Source of the DNA: Lytechinus pictus
Lineage: Eukaryota; Echinodermata; Echinoidea; Temnopleuroida; Toxopneustidae
Direction: 5' to 3'
Assembly: GCF_037042905.1 (NCBI RefSeq)
Contig: NC_087256.1
Location: 26,927,501 to 26,991,500 of the forward strand
DNA length: 64,000 nucleotides
The position numbers and the translations under genes were made by a program. The number at the start of each line of letters is the position of its first letter. Positions within the stretch are counted from its first letter, which is position 1. Shown piece by piece: positions 43,350-56,545 of this stretch. The notes below the pieces were generated by a model that worked only from the letters and a program-made list of their open reading frames with translations, ran no database searches and was not told the origin of the DNA.

Positions 43350-46300
43350 GTTTGTCATAGCAATTAACTCATGGAAGGCTTTCTGCGAGTACTTGATTGA
43401 GTTCTACAGAAGTTCTACACAAGTATAAATCGTATGAAACATTTTATCGCAGAGACTAGAGAATTATTTCGCACATTATGATTTTTTTTTTCTTAATGTC
43501 TGTTTTCTAAGTATGTATATCGTATAAAGAACAAATTTCTGGGAAATTACTCAAAGTATGTTGCATAATAAGAATATTTTTTTGTTAAGTCGTCACTGTA
43601 ATTTATGTTCTATCAGATTCTACAAAAAATAATATTTCTTCACGTGCAAATGCTAAATTTATTTGTCCGGGTGTATGGCTTGCGCCAAAATGATTAAGAA
43701 AAATCTATAGCTATATCTTTGCTATAACGGTGAACGTAACATTACGTCTGAATCGTAAAAGCTTATACAAAAGCTGTAGCCTCCGCCTTGAAAATATGCT
43801 GGAAAGAAGAACACTCAAATTAAAGTTGCAGTCTTAATTAACCTTTCCCAATCAACGCTCTTGCATTAATTTTTTATTATGTTTGATTACCTAACGATTC
43901 GGGGGCAGTATTTAATGTCAATATCCATCAAATGCAACCATGGGTAGTTTCATGTGTTCGAGTTATTACAAATTTGCCCGTCACAAAAATTACTTCTTTT
44001 TGTTCTGATAAAGTGAAATGACATATTCTTTCACAAAACAACCTTCAATCGTGAACGTTTCGAGCCTTTCAACCGAGCGTAAAGTCTTATGCCATGTTAT
44101 ATTACTTTACGGAGTTTAGACACACTTCTCAATAATTTCGAACCGGAACCAAAAGAAAAGAGTCCGTTGCCTGTTTTAGTTGATATACTAAAATTAGTTG
44201 AGTTAGTATTCTATTAAAAAAGGAGTGAACAAAGTCACCAATCCCCCCATGTAGTCATTTTTGTAATCATTAATATTATGCAAAAATTGCCAATCTCCAC
44301 TCCTCCATGTCGATTTTTATAAAGGTATCATATTCGTGATATTCACTCATTGTATTTTCTGCATTTCACTTAACCTGTGCATTTTATATTTTAATTAGTA
44401 ACATTTATTGAGTTATTCAATACGTTATTTATATTTATGTGGCTACAAATGTATCAACATGAAAGATCCATCTGTGGCTGTTACTTATTTGTGCGATTTT
44501 ATATGAAACATACTTGATATCAACAAACCATTTATTTCAATTGAAATGAATAGATTAAAAGTGTAATATCCAAAAAGCAATACAATACATAAACAGAGGT
44601 TGTGGAAGGGGAGGGGGCTGACCCCCCCCCCCCCCAGCCCACGCCCCATTCGTTTCGATAAACATGTACAAAAAAATATTGAAATGGGCGTCTGACTGTG
44701 ATTTTTGGCATATTCAGCCCCCCCCCCCCCCCCACCTCACACACATACGCTTTCGCAACTTCCGCGGCCTGTGAGAAATACATGGATTATGTAAATAATA
44801 AAATAAATGATTGTTAATGTTGTAAGTGATATATATTAATACATAATATTCTTTAAATATGCTTGCATATGCCTATAACTTTGCATGCAAAATATTACGT
44901 GGTTAAACTAGCGTGCTGATGAATTATTGAATAATTACATAAGTATAATTATCAACATTTTCTATCTGATTGTCCATCTGACATATGTATCTGACGTGAC
45001 AGTGTTTCTGATGTTCTAGTTGCTATGCTGCAGTTAGACTGCTTTCATTATACGTTATTAACATGATTATAATGGCACGACATTGCATTTCAGCTTTGTG
45101 ATAACAATCAGCAATTGCCAAGCAACATCAAAATGAGACTAGAAATAAAAGAGACCAGAACAAAATGGAGAAATGAAAGAGAAGACCACGATATAGATCG
45201 AGAAACACACGCATACAGTCAAGCACATACGCAAACACGAATCGCGGGCACACCACGGGCATGATCCCTGGGGGATGGAGGATAGCAGTGTTGTAGTGCC
45301 TTGATGCTCGGCCTAGGCCTTAAGGCGCCTTAAGGCCTACTTTTTCAAAGCCTTGGCCTTGAGGATTTTGAGCCTTGAAATTTCAAAGGCATTTTGTATT
45401 TTGTACTTTCATTTGTTTTTATGTAAGTAATTATAAATACTTCAATTGTTCTGTATATTTAATGACAGTAATGGTCAATACTACCAGTCAGCAGTAGCAG
45501 CAGCAGTAGTAAGTGTACTAGCAGTGCCATCAATTGTAATTATCACCATTATCAAGAATTATCATCACATAATTATGTAACAAAGAAAACAGCAGTAATG
45601 AAAAATAACATTATTTATTGGTAATGTGTTGCAATCATAACTAATGATGATAATGACAATATCAATGATAATAATGATTATGATCAAGATTATAGTGATT
45701 TGATGACAGGAATTATTCTGACAGATCTGACTACAATTTCGTACAATTTCATACTTTAAAAATAGCTAACTCTAAAGAATGTGGTTGAATTCTATTCCAT
45801 TAGGATTTTCCTTGCATTATTTTCTTTGGCCAACAACAATGTTTTACTTTTACATCTTAATGATATTCTAAAAAAATTGGTAAACTTGAACACAATCTTC
45901 AATTTTGTCATTTCCAAATGGGCAATGTCAATGGCATGAATTGACGAGCCAAACATTTTGAGGGGTCAAGCATGGCATATAGAGCAAAATTTCTGCCCCC
46001 CAAAAAATGAAAGCGATTGAAGCGAGCGAGTGAGCTAAATTTGTCACCCTCTTATTTTTATTAGAAAAGCTAATTTTGTGATAGATTGTGAAAATATATT
46101 TTAAAAATGATATCACATTTACTCCTTTTTAAAAGTTTATTCTTGGTGGTGGAACTTCTTCTCTTTCTTTTTTTTTCTGGGGGGGAGGTGGGTTCTGATA
46201 TTTTTTAAACAGGCGAGAAAGAGGAATGGCAAGAGAGAGAGAGAGAGATAGAGAGGAGAAAGGAAGAACTATGTGAGAGCGTAAGAATGATGGGGTGACA

Positions 46301-47060
46301 CTTTTGGCTGGTTAGGCAGAATATACTGCAAAATCAGTTAATATGTTGATATATAGGCAGTACATCTTTTTCAAAATTGCATATATTTTGTTTTGGGTCT
46401 AGAGTCTCAGATTGATAAAACAAAGTAAAAAAAATGTTTACTTCTTTTTAATTATATGGTTCGACAGTGAATTAATTTCACTACAGTCTCAAGGAAATAA
46501 ACAACGTTTTTGTTTTTGTGTCAATGTGGTTTAGTAGCAAACTCTATTTTACTGTTTCAAGAAATAATTAAGATTTAGCCTTTCCCAGCTAAGGGTATGG
46601 GGTGCGCCATGTTTACTTTATATCCTTTTTAATATAACTTTATCTTGTTAGTATTCTTTACTCCGATTTTTTAGGTGAAATAAATGTAGAAGATTACAAG
46701 AAATGAGACTTGAAATTTAAAAGTGGTTGTAAGCAGAAAAAAACCATGAAAACTGACAAAAGCCCTAAAAATGACTAATTTTCAGGTCAGCATTTGACAA
46801 TTTCAACTTGCGCTTTGTGCTCTCTTCCCCCCCCCCCCGAAAAACTCCCTGCAGGAAAAATATGCCCCTTTTCCAAAATCGAAAATGCCTTTTTTTCCAA
46901 ATGAAATATGCCCTTTTAAAAAAAGAAATACCTTTTTCTTAATAGTAAAACATAATACATTTTAGGTTCGAAAATCACCAAATAAAAATTGTGGATCGCG
47001 CTCGCATCAGTTATTGTTAAATAAGGTACTCTGTTGACATTTACAAAACAATTGCTTACA
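43350..47060. other. Gene-poor AT-rich DNA
   Basis: I see no gene in this stretch. It contains C runs near 44623 and 44719, CAG/CAGTAG and ATGATAATGA-type microsatellites at 45490-45710, a palindromic GGCCTAGGCCTTAAGGCGCC region near 45312-45340, and a GA microsatellite at 46230-46265. Confidence 0.55.
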
Positions 47061-47170
47061 CACTAAGAAATTCGGGTTCGATTTTACACCCCTAGGGGTG
47101 CACAGGCTTGCCCCTATACGAGTACCCCTAGCGGTGCACACGTACACCCCGAATATGGGTGTACAGTGTG

Positions 47171-49103
47171 CAGTGGCGTACCGTGAGTCACGTCATTGGG
47201 GGGGCACCAGCAAAATATTTGAGTCACTTAGTGAGCGCGCTCAGTTGCCAGGTATACTGACCTAATAGGGACATTTTAAAGACAGTGCCATTAAACGGAT
47301 ATGTATGTCACTGCTCAAATAATGCGAACGCGAAGCGCGAGCTGAAAATTTTTGATATGCAGACCAAAAAAATACATTATAAGTAAATTTTTGTAATCAT
47401 GAAACATACCTGTCTCGCTAAACAAACAATGCGAGCGCGAAGCGCGAGCTGAAATTTTTGTAAATATTGACCCCAAACAAGGACATGTTAAGGACTATAT
47501 TTTAGGAATCCATTAAGAGTATACATATCTCACCATAGTCATCTAATGCGAGTGCAAAGCGCTTGCTGATTTTGCTACATCTAAACACATGAAGCACTTT
47601 TTGTAGTCATTGTAATCATGATACTACGCATCTCACTCATCAAATATTGCGAGCGCGAAGCGCGAGCTGAAAATTTAGGATATTCAGACCTGAAGAGAGG
47701 CATTCTAAGGCCTGTTTGTAAGAATTCACTAAGACCATACGATACGTATTTCACTAACCAAATGATGCGAGCGCGAAGCGCGAGCTGAAAAATTTTGATA
47801 TTCAGATCAGAAAAAGGGACATTTTAAGGACTGATTTTTAGGAATTCATGAAGAGCAGACATATCTCACCAATCTACTAGTGCGAACGTAAGCACGGACA
47901 GGTAATGTTTTATATTAACACCTTAAAATGGGGCAATCACTTTAAGTAGTCATGAAAAAGAACCATATGTCACTACATAAAACAATAATAAGTCGAAGTG
48001 CGAGGAAATATATTTGGTGTGTATTGACTTAAAAACGTTAAACAGACAATGCGAGTACCGGGAACAATGAAGACATCTCGGCCTGAGCAAAATAAACTTA
48101 TGAAATAATGTTTGTTATACAGTGCGTCCCAGAAAAAACGAAACCGAGATTTAGCGATGATTTATCATAACTTAATCACAAATAAAATAGACAAATGACC
48201 TACCAATGTAAAGCTTAGAATCTCCTCTTTCATCTGATATTACTTAGATTATATGTCCTTCACGCATGAGTGAGCAAAAACAATTTGAAGAGGGGATACC
48301 AAAAAGTCATTTGGCGGGTTGTATCCGGCTTTCAAAAGGAAAACCACATTTTTCAAAAGTTCAATATCTGCTCTTTAATTTGATACCTCAATTACAGAAA
48401 ATGGTCAAGAAATAACGAAGTTCTGGTTATTTGAAAAAAGGCTTGAATTTCAATAATTTCATAAAATGAAGAGGTTTTACAGGCTAGCGTTCAAACTCAC
48501 TCGGCACTCCGTTTTGTTGACGATCAGCCATGCATTGAGTCTTTTGTTAACCATGCGACAGCGATTTGTGGGAAACCGGTGATAACAGCCTTATTTCAAA
48601 TAACCAGAACTTTGTTATTTCTTGACCATTTTCTGTAATTGAGGTATCAAATTAAAGAGCAGATATTGAACTTTTAAGACTTGTGATTTTCTTTTTGAAA
48701 TTCAGATACCCCCCGCCAAATGAGTTTTTGGTATCCTTTCTTCAAATTGTATTTGCTCACTCATGCGTGAATAAGGAATAATCTAAGTAATATCAGATGA
48801 AAGAGGAGATCCTAAGCTTTACATTGGTAGGTCATTTGTCTATTTTCTTTGTGATTAAGTTATGATAAATCATCGCTAAATCTCGGTTTCGTTTTTTCTG
48901 GGACGCACTGTATATTATACCATAACATAATTATAATATAACATTATAATGAACAATAATTTCTTCATTCCCACTACGTTTCTCTTCCTTTCTCCCTCTT
49001 TTTCTCCTCTTCCCCGTTTTTTTTTTTTTTTTTTTGGCCAGCCGATTGGGGGGGGGGGGGGGGGGCACGTGCCCCCCCATGCCCCCCCGTAGTTACGCCA
49101 CTG
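47171..49103 (+). mobile_element. hAT-like non-coding element (1,933 bp) with internal repeats and nested MITE
   Basis: It begins CAGTGGCGTACCGTG and ends GTAGTTACGCCACTG, with perfect 8-bp duplications ACAGTGTG at 47163-47170 and 49104-49111. The interior has five or six diverged repeats of about 100-120 bp, each centred on GCGAGCGCGAAGCGCGAGC (about 47334, 47430, 47549, 47650, 47766). A mariner-type MITE is nested at 48120-48910. There is no transposase. Confidence 0.88.
48120..48910. mobile_element. Tc1/mariner-type MITE (791 bp), long inverted repeats
   Basis: It begins CAGTGCGTCCCAGAAAAAAC and ends GTTTTTTCTGGGACGCACTG, flanked by TA. The inverted repeats run for roughly 300 bp per side with mismatches. 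The single-copy centre is near 48490-48590. Confidence 0.88.
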
Positions 49104-49679
49104 ACAGTGTGCACCATTTGGGGTGTCCATCTGCACCTTAGAGGGTGCACACGTCTACCCCTTAGGGTGCATAATGTACCCCCACCTAAAATAAAAATAT
49201 TGTCGAGACTTCCGGTCCATTCACTTTCTGTATCGATTTTTTTATAGTTACTTTAGTTGGGACTCGAACTTTAACTCGCCTCGTTTTATCTATAGTCAAG
49301 ATTCTTCCCGCTATATGCCAGCGAGAAGCGCTGAGAGAAGATGAGGTCTCTAGCGATATGATCCGATTCTTTTTTTACTTGTGCTTATAGATGTGGTTCA
49401 ACTATAGCTCTATTTACTGTTTCTCCAAATGTATACGTAATTAAATGTGTTTTTTGAAACAATCATCATCACATAAGTATTAAATATTTTTTAAAATCAT
49501 TTCACTTAGGTAAAGTGAAATGCATTAGTGCATTGTTATTTCGGGTAATCTTCGACCACAAACCAACTTTATCTATACCATACGTCTATCAGCGAGACTG
49601 GTGGGGTGCGCGAAAAGAGTACATGGATGTACAACAGACACAATAGAGCATTTATCTCATGCATGACAAAAGAAATGAT

Positions 49680-50340
49680 ATGTCTCGCTAGAAAACATAT
49701 TTATCAGTCCACATTTTACTCGTTGATAACAATTACATGCATTTCATGTTTCTTACCGTTGAAAATTAGTTTCTCCATTCGCATTGTACATAATAAATAT
49801 AAGGCCTATGGCGGCTATTTTGAATTTCAAAACACAGCATTTATCACATCCATGGCATATTGAATAATATATTTCGTTAACAATTTTGTTTTTAGTCAGT
49901 ATATTTCACTCGTTTATCTAATATGCATTTTAATACTCACTCTTGTGAATTTTTTGGCCCCCATTGCCATTGTACATAACACTGATTGGGCCAGTGGCGG
50001 CTATTTTAAGTATCAAAATACAGCAATGTTACCATACATAACATAATAAATAATATATCTCGTTAGTAATGATGGTTTGCATACAGTACTTCGTTCAAAG
50101 ATCACAATTTCTAGCAGTTTAGTGTGCAAATTTTTGTGAAAATTAGTTTTCCCTATTCATATTGAACATAATAAAGTATACAGGGGCCTATGGCGGCCAT
50201 TTTGAATATCCAGAATATAAATATTTTGTCAAAAACAATTTTTCAGAGTACTCCTGCCACACAACTTCATGCATTTTATAGCCAATGTACGGGCATATAT
50301 TTTCAAAATGTGATGCGTGAAGTAGTTGAGTGTTTTGTAG
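49680..50340. repeat. Three degenerate about 188-bp tandem units
   Basis: CATTGTACATAATAAATATAAGGCCTATGGCGGCTATTTTGAAT-like blocks occur at about 49783, 49969 and 50158 with diverged sequence between them. No conserved frame runs through all three. Confidence 0.65.
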
Positions 50341-51184
50341 AAATCAGGTTCAGCAAAGCCTTTTTAATTTCTAATTGATAAGACAGATATTTTTATTTAG
50401 GATTTTCTTATTCGCGGGAAAGCGTAGCGAGCAAGCGGATTTGAAAAAAAATCTATTCTGAAGTTGTAAAACTCGATTTTTGGTCAATAATGGCGCTAAT
50501 CACTGTTAAAAAGGCATCCTTGCGAGATTTTGCCAGCACGATTCACGAGCTCAAACTTCTTGACATTTCGTGTAATAAGACATAAAATTAAATATTCCGA
50601 GCTGTTTTTGTAATCGGTTTTTGTACGGGCAATTTTATGATTTTCATTGGTAATTTGCATATTTTGGCGGGCATATTGGTTTTAGCCAATTTGCGGAAAA
50701 TGTTCAAGGTTACACGAGTGGCATCATTCAGATTTGTAATCGCACCCTCGAATTGACAAGAAACCATAAAAAAATATTGTATATATGAAAAAACCGTGAA
50801 GGTTTAGTCAATTTTCTATGGGGCCTATCCTGGACCAAAGGGCTCTATAACGCCCCTCCCCCTGTATGGTCCCTTCCTACATTAAGCCTTACGTTCAATC
50901 ACTGGGGTACGGGGGGGGGGGTCTTGGTTCTACACCCAATGGGAAATAAAAGAAAATATAGGAGGCAACGTAATTAAATGAATGGAAAACAATGAAATAT
51001 GTTATTTGCTGAATATAATGGGAAAAAACTATCACATAATTAGAATTTCATTTCAAAAGACCAATTTTTTTCGGGCTCGCTTCACTCGTTGGCGAAGTTT
51101 TCCCACATTGCTATGTTGTGCCCCCTCAAAATATTTGGTACATTACGCAACTGCGTTGAATTAATGTGTTGTTTAAAAGCTATA

Positions 51185-52173
51185 CAGTGCGTATTAAAAA
51201 AAGGTTACACTTTGAAAAAGCCCTGGGAATTAAAAAATATACAACATGTGGGTAATTTTTTTCACATATAATCTTAGGTTTGGGTCTCATCTATCCAATG
51301 CAAGTAAAAGTTTTGACAGAATATTACACTTGAGTGAGCACTGTCCATTTTTGTAAAGCTCGCAGAAATCTGTTTGCGCAGAAATGCTCGTTTTCACGCA
51401 GTGTCAAGGAGAAAGGGCGAAATCAAATTTACCCTGCGAAACATTTCTCATACATTTCCCTTGCACTTTTAGTCAATAGAAATTAGACGGATACATTCAA
51501 GCATTTTGTAACAATTTTGCCACCCAAATTGAAATTTCAACACTTAGTAAGCACAACCTTTACCCTTTTTGTGCCAGCTGGATCTGAGGACATAACTAAA
51601 TCTGAACAAAAGTTTATATCAGACATCTCTAGCATTTTTTCACTAAGTTTTTATCATTTATAGTGGGTTTACATTTCATTTTTATTTAATACTTGTTTCT
51701 CCACACCTTTTCCAAGCTTTACAATGATTAACAAAATGAAAATCAAGCCTAAGCCATTTCATGTAAATCACAGCTCAGTGTAAAGCAAATATCGTCACGA
51801 TTGCCTCAGTGTTTGGGGGAGTGGGATATGACGCAATGCACTCTTCAAAGTGTTTTGGGCAAGGAAAAAAAAATTTAAAAGGTAAAAGATATCTTCAAAT
51901 CAATTTTAATAGATAAATTCAACTTGTTTTTCATGATTAAGGTGTACTTTTATTCGCATAACTATTTCAAAGTTCTGCGCAAATCATTTTTCACTAACTT
52001 TTCAAAAGTAAGTGGTGTTCACTCAAGCGGAAATATTTTTCGACAGTTATATCGTCATTTGCTTAAATGGATCTGTACCAATGTTACAATGTGGAAAAAT
52101 CTTCAGGATATTACAAATGTATAATTTTACAGGATTTTTTTCTAAGTGTAAACTTTTTTTTTGATACGCACTG
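51185..52173. mobile_element. Tc1/mariner-type non-coding element, copy 1 (989 bp)
   Basis: It begins CAGTGCGTATTAAAAAAAGG and ends AAACTTTTTTTTTGATACGCACTG (shown here only in part), flanked by TA on both sides. It is the reverse complement of the element at 54662-55649. The internal frames are short and broken, and no DDE/D transposase is seen. Confidence 0.85.
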
Positions 52174-53074
52174 TATAATGTATATACCCGCTATCTGATG
52201 AAAAATAGCGATAATGTAAGGTTTAAAATGGCTTTGATGTCAAGAGGTTCCGGGGACTCCGCCCCGGACCCCACCCGCGTAGCACTGGTGTACAGATGGA
52301 AGGGTTGGGCCATATGGTCCCCAAAAGTTCTACAACCAAGAACAAAAAACAAAAGGAGGAAAGAAAAGCAAAGGAAAAGTATAAGATATGATGTTATTTA
52401 CTGAATATAACCACAAAAAATATCTAAACGTTATATTCTCATGAAAAGGTTATTTTTTCTTGCTCGCTCGGGACTATATTAGGCAGCTTTTTGGCAAATG
52501 CACCATATTGTGCCTCTCTTTTTTTATATTCTTCACGCTACTGCCGCATAGAGCTTCGCGCGGCACAATCATAAAAAGGGAATCCTGTACACAATGGCGC
52601 ACAAACAAAAAAAAAGAAAGAAAAGAAATGGGAAGAGAAGGAAAGAAAGAAGGGTGAAATATGATATTTTCTGAAATTCATGTAAAAATCTATCACAAAA
52701 TTGGATTTTTGTAAGAAAAATGTCAAAATATTTTCTCGCTCGCAATAACAAAAATAAACTCTGCCCGTTATGCCATACTATAGTGTGCATGCCCCCCTCA
52801 AAAATTTTGCCTCATTACACCACTGCCTGTTCATATGATATGACCGGGAAATTTTTGGCTCTTCCCCCCCCCCCCCCCCCTGGCCAGCGACCCTGCTTAT
52901 CATCTCCATGGTAATTAAGTGCAACCAGCTCTTTCCGAGTTTCCTGATTTAGGAATTCAATTCAATGTCAATTTATTAGTTTTTGATATATAAAAGAAAA
53001 TTTCCTCCATTTGCTTTGTACAGAATACTAGTATTTTTATCAACAGAAAATATTGTAATGTAGTGGGGCGTGGG

Positions 53075-53240
53075 CATAGGCGGCGGAAGCGGGGGGACGT
53101 GTCCCCCCCTAAATTTTAGGTGGGGGGGGGACGGTCCCCCCCTAAATTTTTTGTTGATAACCTTTTTTTTCTTTCTTTTTTTTTTTGCTTGTCTAAATTT
53201 TTTTGTGGTCCCCCCTAAAATTGTTGGCTTCCGCCGCCAT
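53075..53240. mobile_element. Small MITE with GGCGGCGGAAGC termini
   Basis: AGGCGGCGGAAGC near 53078 is matched by GCTTCCGCCGCC near 53228. The inside is made of CCCCCCTAAATTTT and related runs. The target duplication was not resolved. Confidence 0.55.
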
Positions 53241-53584
53241 TTTTTACGATGTTAACAGAACATCAGTTGATCAGTGCTCCCAGCTCCTGAGAAAGATGCC
53301 TAACTTTTTATTTGGATTGACTTACGATGAACGTAATAAGGAGGTTAGGATTGAGGATGATGATAACTTGGGCACCTTCCAATGTGAGACGGCTACCAAT
53401 TATTTCTGACAGCAGGCAACATCATGCAGGCAGGCTTAATTGTGTAGTCATGTTTGTCCACCATACTGATGTGATATTCTGACTATTACTCTCTGGAGCC
53501 AAGAACGACTACTCATTTCTGATTCTGTGCTGTCATTAACACGACTTTGCTAATTTATTAAGCGCTTTTTCAGAGCATACAACG

Positions 53585-54070
53585 TGAAACTAAACTTTAG
53601 AAGGTTTAACGGGCCTAATTACAACTGGCAGGCATTTGATATTCATTCGAGCCAACCCATTTCTTAATTTTTAAAATTTGATATTGCTGATTGACAAAAA
53701 TGAATGAATATGATTGACAATCTAACACTGATTCTAGGGAGGGTACCTACTGAACTTCCTTTTTCCAAATTGGAAAGATATATATCACTACTTTGGAACA
53801 ATTTTTTTACTGGCGGAAGAATTAGGGCCATTTTACTCTCTCAAGTGATGAATTTGATCCTGTCAGGTGTAGTCGTTATAAATGCCAATTATTTTTAAAA
53901 TGAGCCGGTCGATCGAGGTACCGGGTCAAATATGGAATGTACGTCAGACCTATATCCTGTCCACTGGTAGTAAACATTGAACCCTCGAATTTTCTCCTTA
54001 TTTTTTATGATTTTTTTTTAAGTGCCACACATGAGTCTATGGGAAATGAATTAGGCCTGTGATACCTATA
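53585..54070. repeat. Dispersed direct repeat, copy 1 (about 480 bp)
   Basis: From CGGGCCTAATTACAACTGGCAGGC to GGAAATGAATTAGGCCTGTGATACC it matches 56078-56545 with scattered substitutions and small indels. I find no gene in it. Confidence 0.8.
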
Positions 54071-54661
54071 TATATATAGCCTATTACAAGGGGAATTCCC
54101 TAGTGGATGAGATACCTGCCCAATATAAACTCTTCAGTAGTTAGTATACATGTTTCAATCATCAAGAGGTCAAAAAATGAACTTAATGGCTATATGCAAG
54201 GCTATATAGGGGGTATATCAGGTAACGAATTGTGATTATAGTAGCTCTGTGCTTGTATAGGCTAGGCTATGTAGGCTAACGTTAGTCTATACGTTGCATG
54301 TTTTCATGTGTTTTCGTATACCAACGAGTGCTGCTGTATTCGTGTATAGCACCCATTACAGGATATACTAAACATTAGATAGGCCTTGATCAATTGCAAT
54401 TGTGAAAATGGTTCATGGGAAAGGGATGGAGGAGAGAGAACTTTAGAATTTGCCAAATGAAGAGTGGTGGATTCAAGAGAGGGGGGGCCGGGGGGGTAGA
54501 GAAAAGCATAGTATGTCGGGGTGGCTGAGAATGAGTGCTACTGCTATCTTGTTCTAACTTTTACTTATTTAATTTCTAGCCCCCATCCCTCTAGAATACA
54601 AGCCATCTACCCCCCTTCTCTCTCTCTCTTACACCCCTTGTCATAGGAAGATGTGAATGTA

Positions 54662-55649
54662 CAGTGCGTATCAAAAAAAAAGTTTACACTTAGAAAAAAT
54701 CCTGTAAAATTATACATTTGTAATATCCTGAAGATTTTTCCAAATTTTAACATTGGTACAGATCCATTGAAGCAAATGACGATATAACTGTCGAAAAATA
54801 TTTTCGCTTGAGTGAGCACCACTTACTTTTGAAAAGTTAGTGAAAAATGATTTGCGCAGAACTTTGAAATAGTTATGCGAATAAAAGTAGACCTTAATCA
54901 TGAAGAACACGTGGAATTTAGCTAGTAAAATTGATTTGAAGATATCTTTTACCTTTTTAAACTTGTTTTCTTGCCCAAAACACTTTGAAGAGTGCATTGC
55001 GCCCAACCCCACTCCCCCACACACCGAGGCCATCGTGACGATATTTGCTTTACACTGAGCTGTGATTTACATGAAATGGCTTAGGCTTGATTTTCTTGTT
55101 GTTAATCATTGTCAAGCTTTGGAAAAGTGTGGAGAAACAAAGTATTAAATGAAAAATGAAATGTAGACTCACTTTAAATGATAAAAACTTGGTTAAAAAA
55201 TGCTGGAGATGTCTGATATAAACTTTTGTTCAGATTCATTTATGTCCTCAGATCCAGCTGGCACAAAAAGGGTAAAGGTTGTGCTTACTAAGTGTTGAAA
55301 TTTCAATTTGGGTGGCAAAATTGTTACAAAATGCTTGAATGTATCCGTTTTATTTCAATTGACTAAAAGTTCAAGGGAAATGTATGAGAAATGTTTCGCA
55401 GGGTAAGTTTGATTTCGCCCTTTCCCTTGACACAGCGTGAGAAGGAGCATTTCTGCGCAAACAGATTTCTGCGAGCTTTACAAAAATGAACAGTGCTCAC
55501 TCAAGTGTAACATTCTGTCAAAACTTTTACTTTCATTGGATAGATGAGACCCAAACCCAAGATTATATGTGAAAAAATTACCCACATGTTGTATATTTTT
55601 TAATTCCCAGGGCTTTTTCAAAGTGTAAACTTTTTTTTGATACGCACTG
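54662..55649. mobile_element. Tc1/mariner-type non-coding element, copy 2 (988 bp), inverse orientation
   Basis: It has the same family and the same TA-flanked termini, oriented opposite to copy 1. Matched words such as CAGCTGGCACAAAAAGGGTA (55256) and its complement (51571) confirm the full-length relation. Confidence 0.85.
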
Positions 55650-55979
55650 TATAGTATGCTGTATGTTAATTCTCATTTCTTTTTATTATCTCATTTAACT
55701 CATCTAAATCTGGTATTTATATGTGGGCATGCATTATATCCTGCATCCAGAATGCACACTGCACTTTTGCATTATAGGATTTTGGGCTCTACATTGCATC
55801 CATTGTTGAACTATATATAGGCAGGTAGGATGTGTGTAAATCCATAGGGCACTAGACATATAGGAGTAACATTAAAATTGGTAATTACATAACACATATG
55901 TATATTTTATGCATTTCTTTGTGGTAAAGTGAGTGTACAGGTGTCAAAGAAGGTAATTTTTAAAATATTACATTTAATT

Positions 55980-56050
55980 CATTGTAAGCGCTTTGGGCCT
56001 AATGGGAAAAGCGCAGTACAAATAATAAGTAATAATAATAATAATTTAAA
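55980..56050 (+). repeat. SINE/LINE-like 3' tail
   Basis: AAGCGCTTTGGGCC...GGGAAAAGCGCAGTACAAATAATAAG-type sequence followed by ATA triplets resembles the tails of urchin retroposons. Only the tail is present. Confidence 0.5.
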
Positions 56051-56077
56051 AAGAAACAATTCGTCATTATAATAGGT

Positions 56078-56545
56078 TTCACGGGCCTAATTGCAAATGG
56101 CAGGCAAAAGATATTCATTCGAGCCAACCCATTCTCAATTTTTAAATTTGATATTGCTGATTGACAAAAATGAATGAATATGATTGACAATCTAACAGTG
56201 CATTCTATGGAGGGTACCTACTGAATTTCCTTTTTCCAAATTGGAAAGATATATCACTACTTTGGAACAATTTTTTTACTGCCGGAAGAACTAGGGCCAT
56301 TTTACTCTCTCAAGTGATGAATTTTATCATGTCAGGTGTAGTCTTCATAAATGCCAATTTATTTTAAAATGAGCCGGTCGAGGTTCCCTTTTCTGGTCAG
56401 ATATGGAATGTACGTCAGACATATATCCTGTCCACTGGTAGTAAACATTCAACCCTCTAATTTCCTCCTTGTTTTTTATGATTTTTTTAAAAGTGCCACT
56501 TTAACACACAAGTCTATGGGAAATGAATTAGGCCTGTGATACCAA
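56078..56545. repeat. Dispersed direct repeat, copy 2
   Basis: It is the counterpart of 53585-54070 in the same orientation, 2.5 kb apart; one mariner-type element lies between the two copies. Confidence 0.8.
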
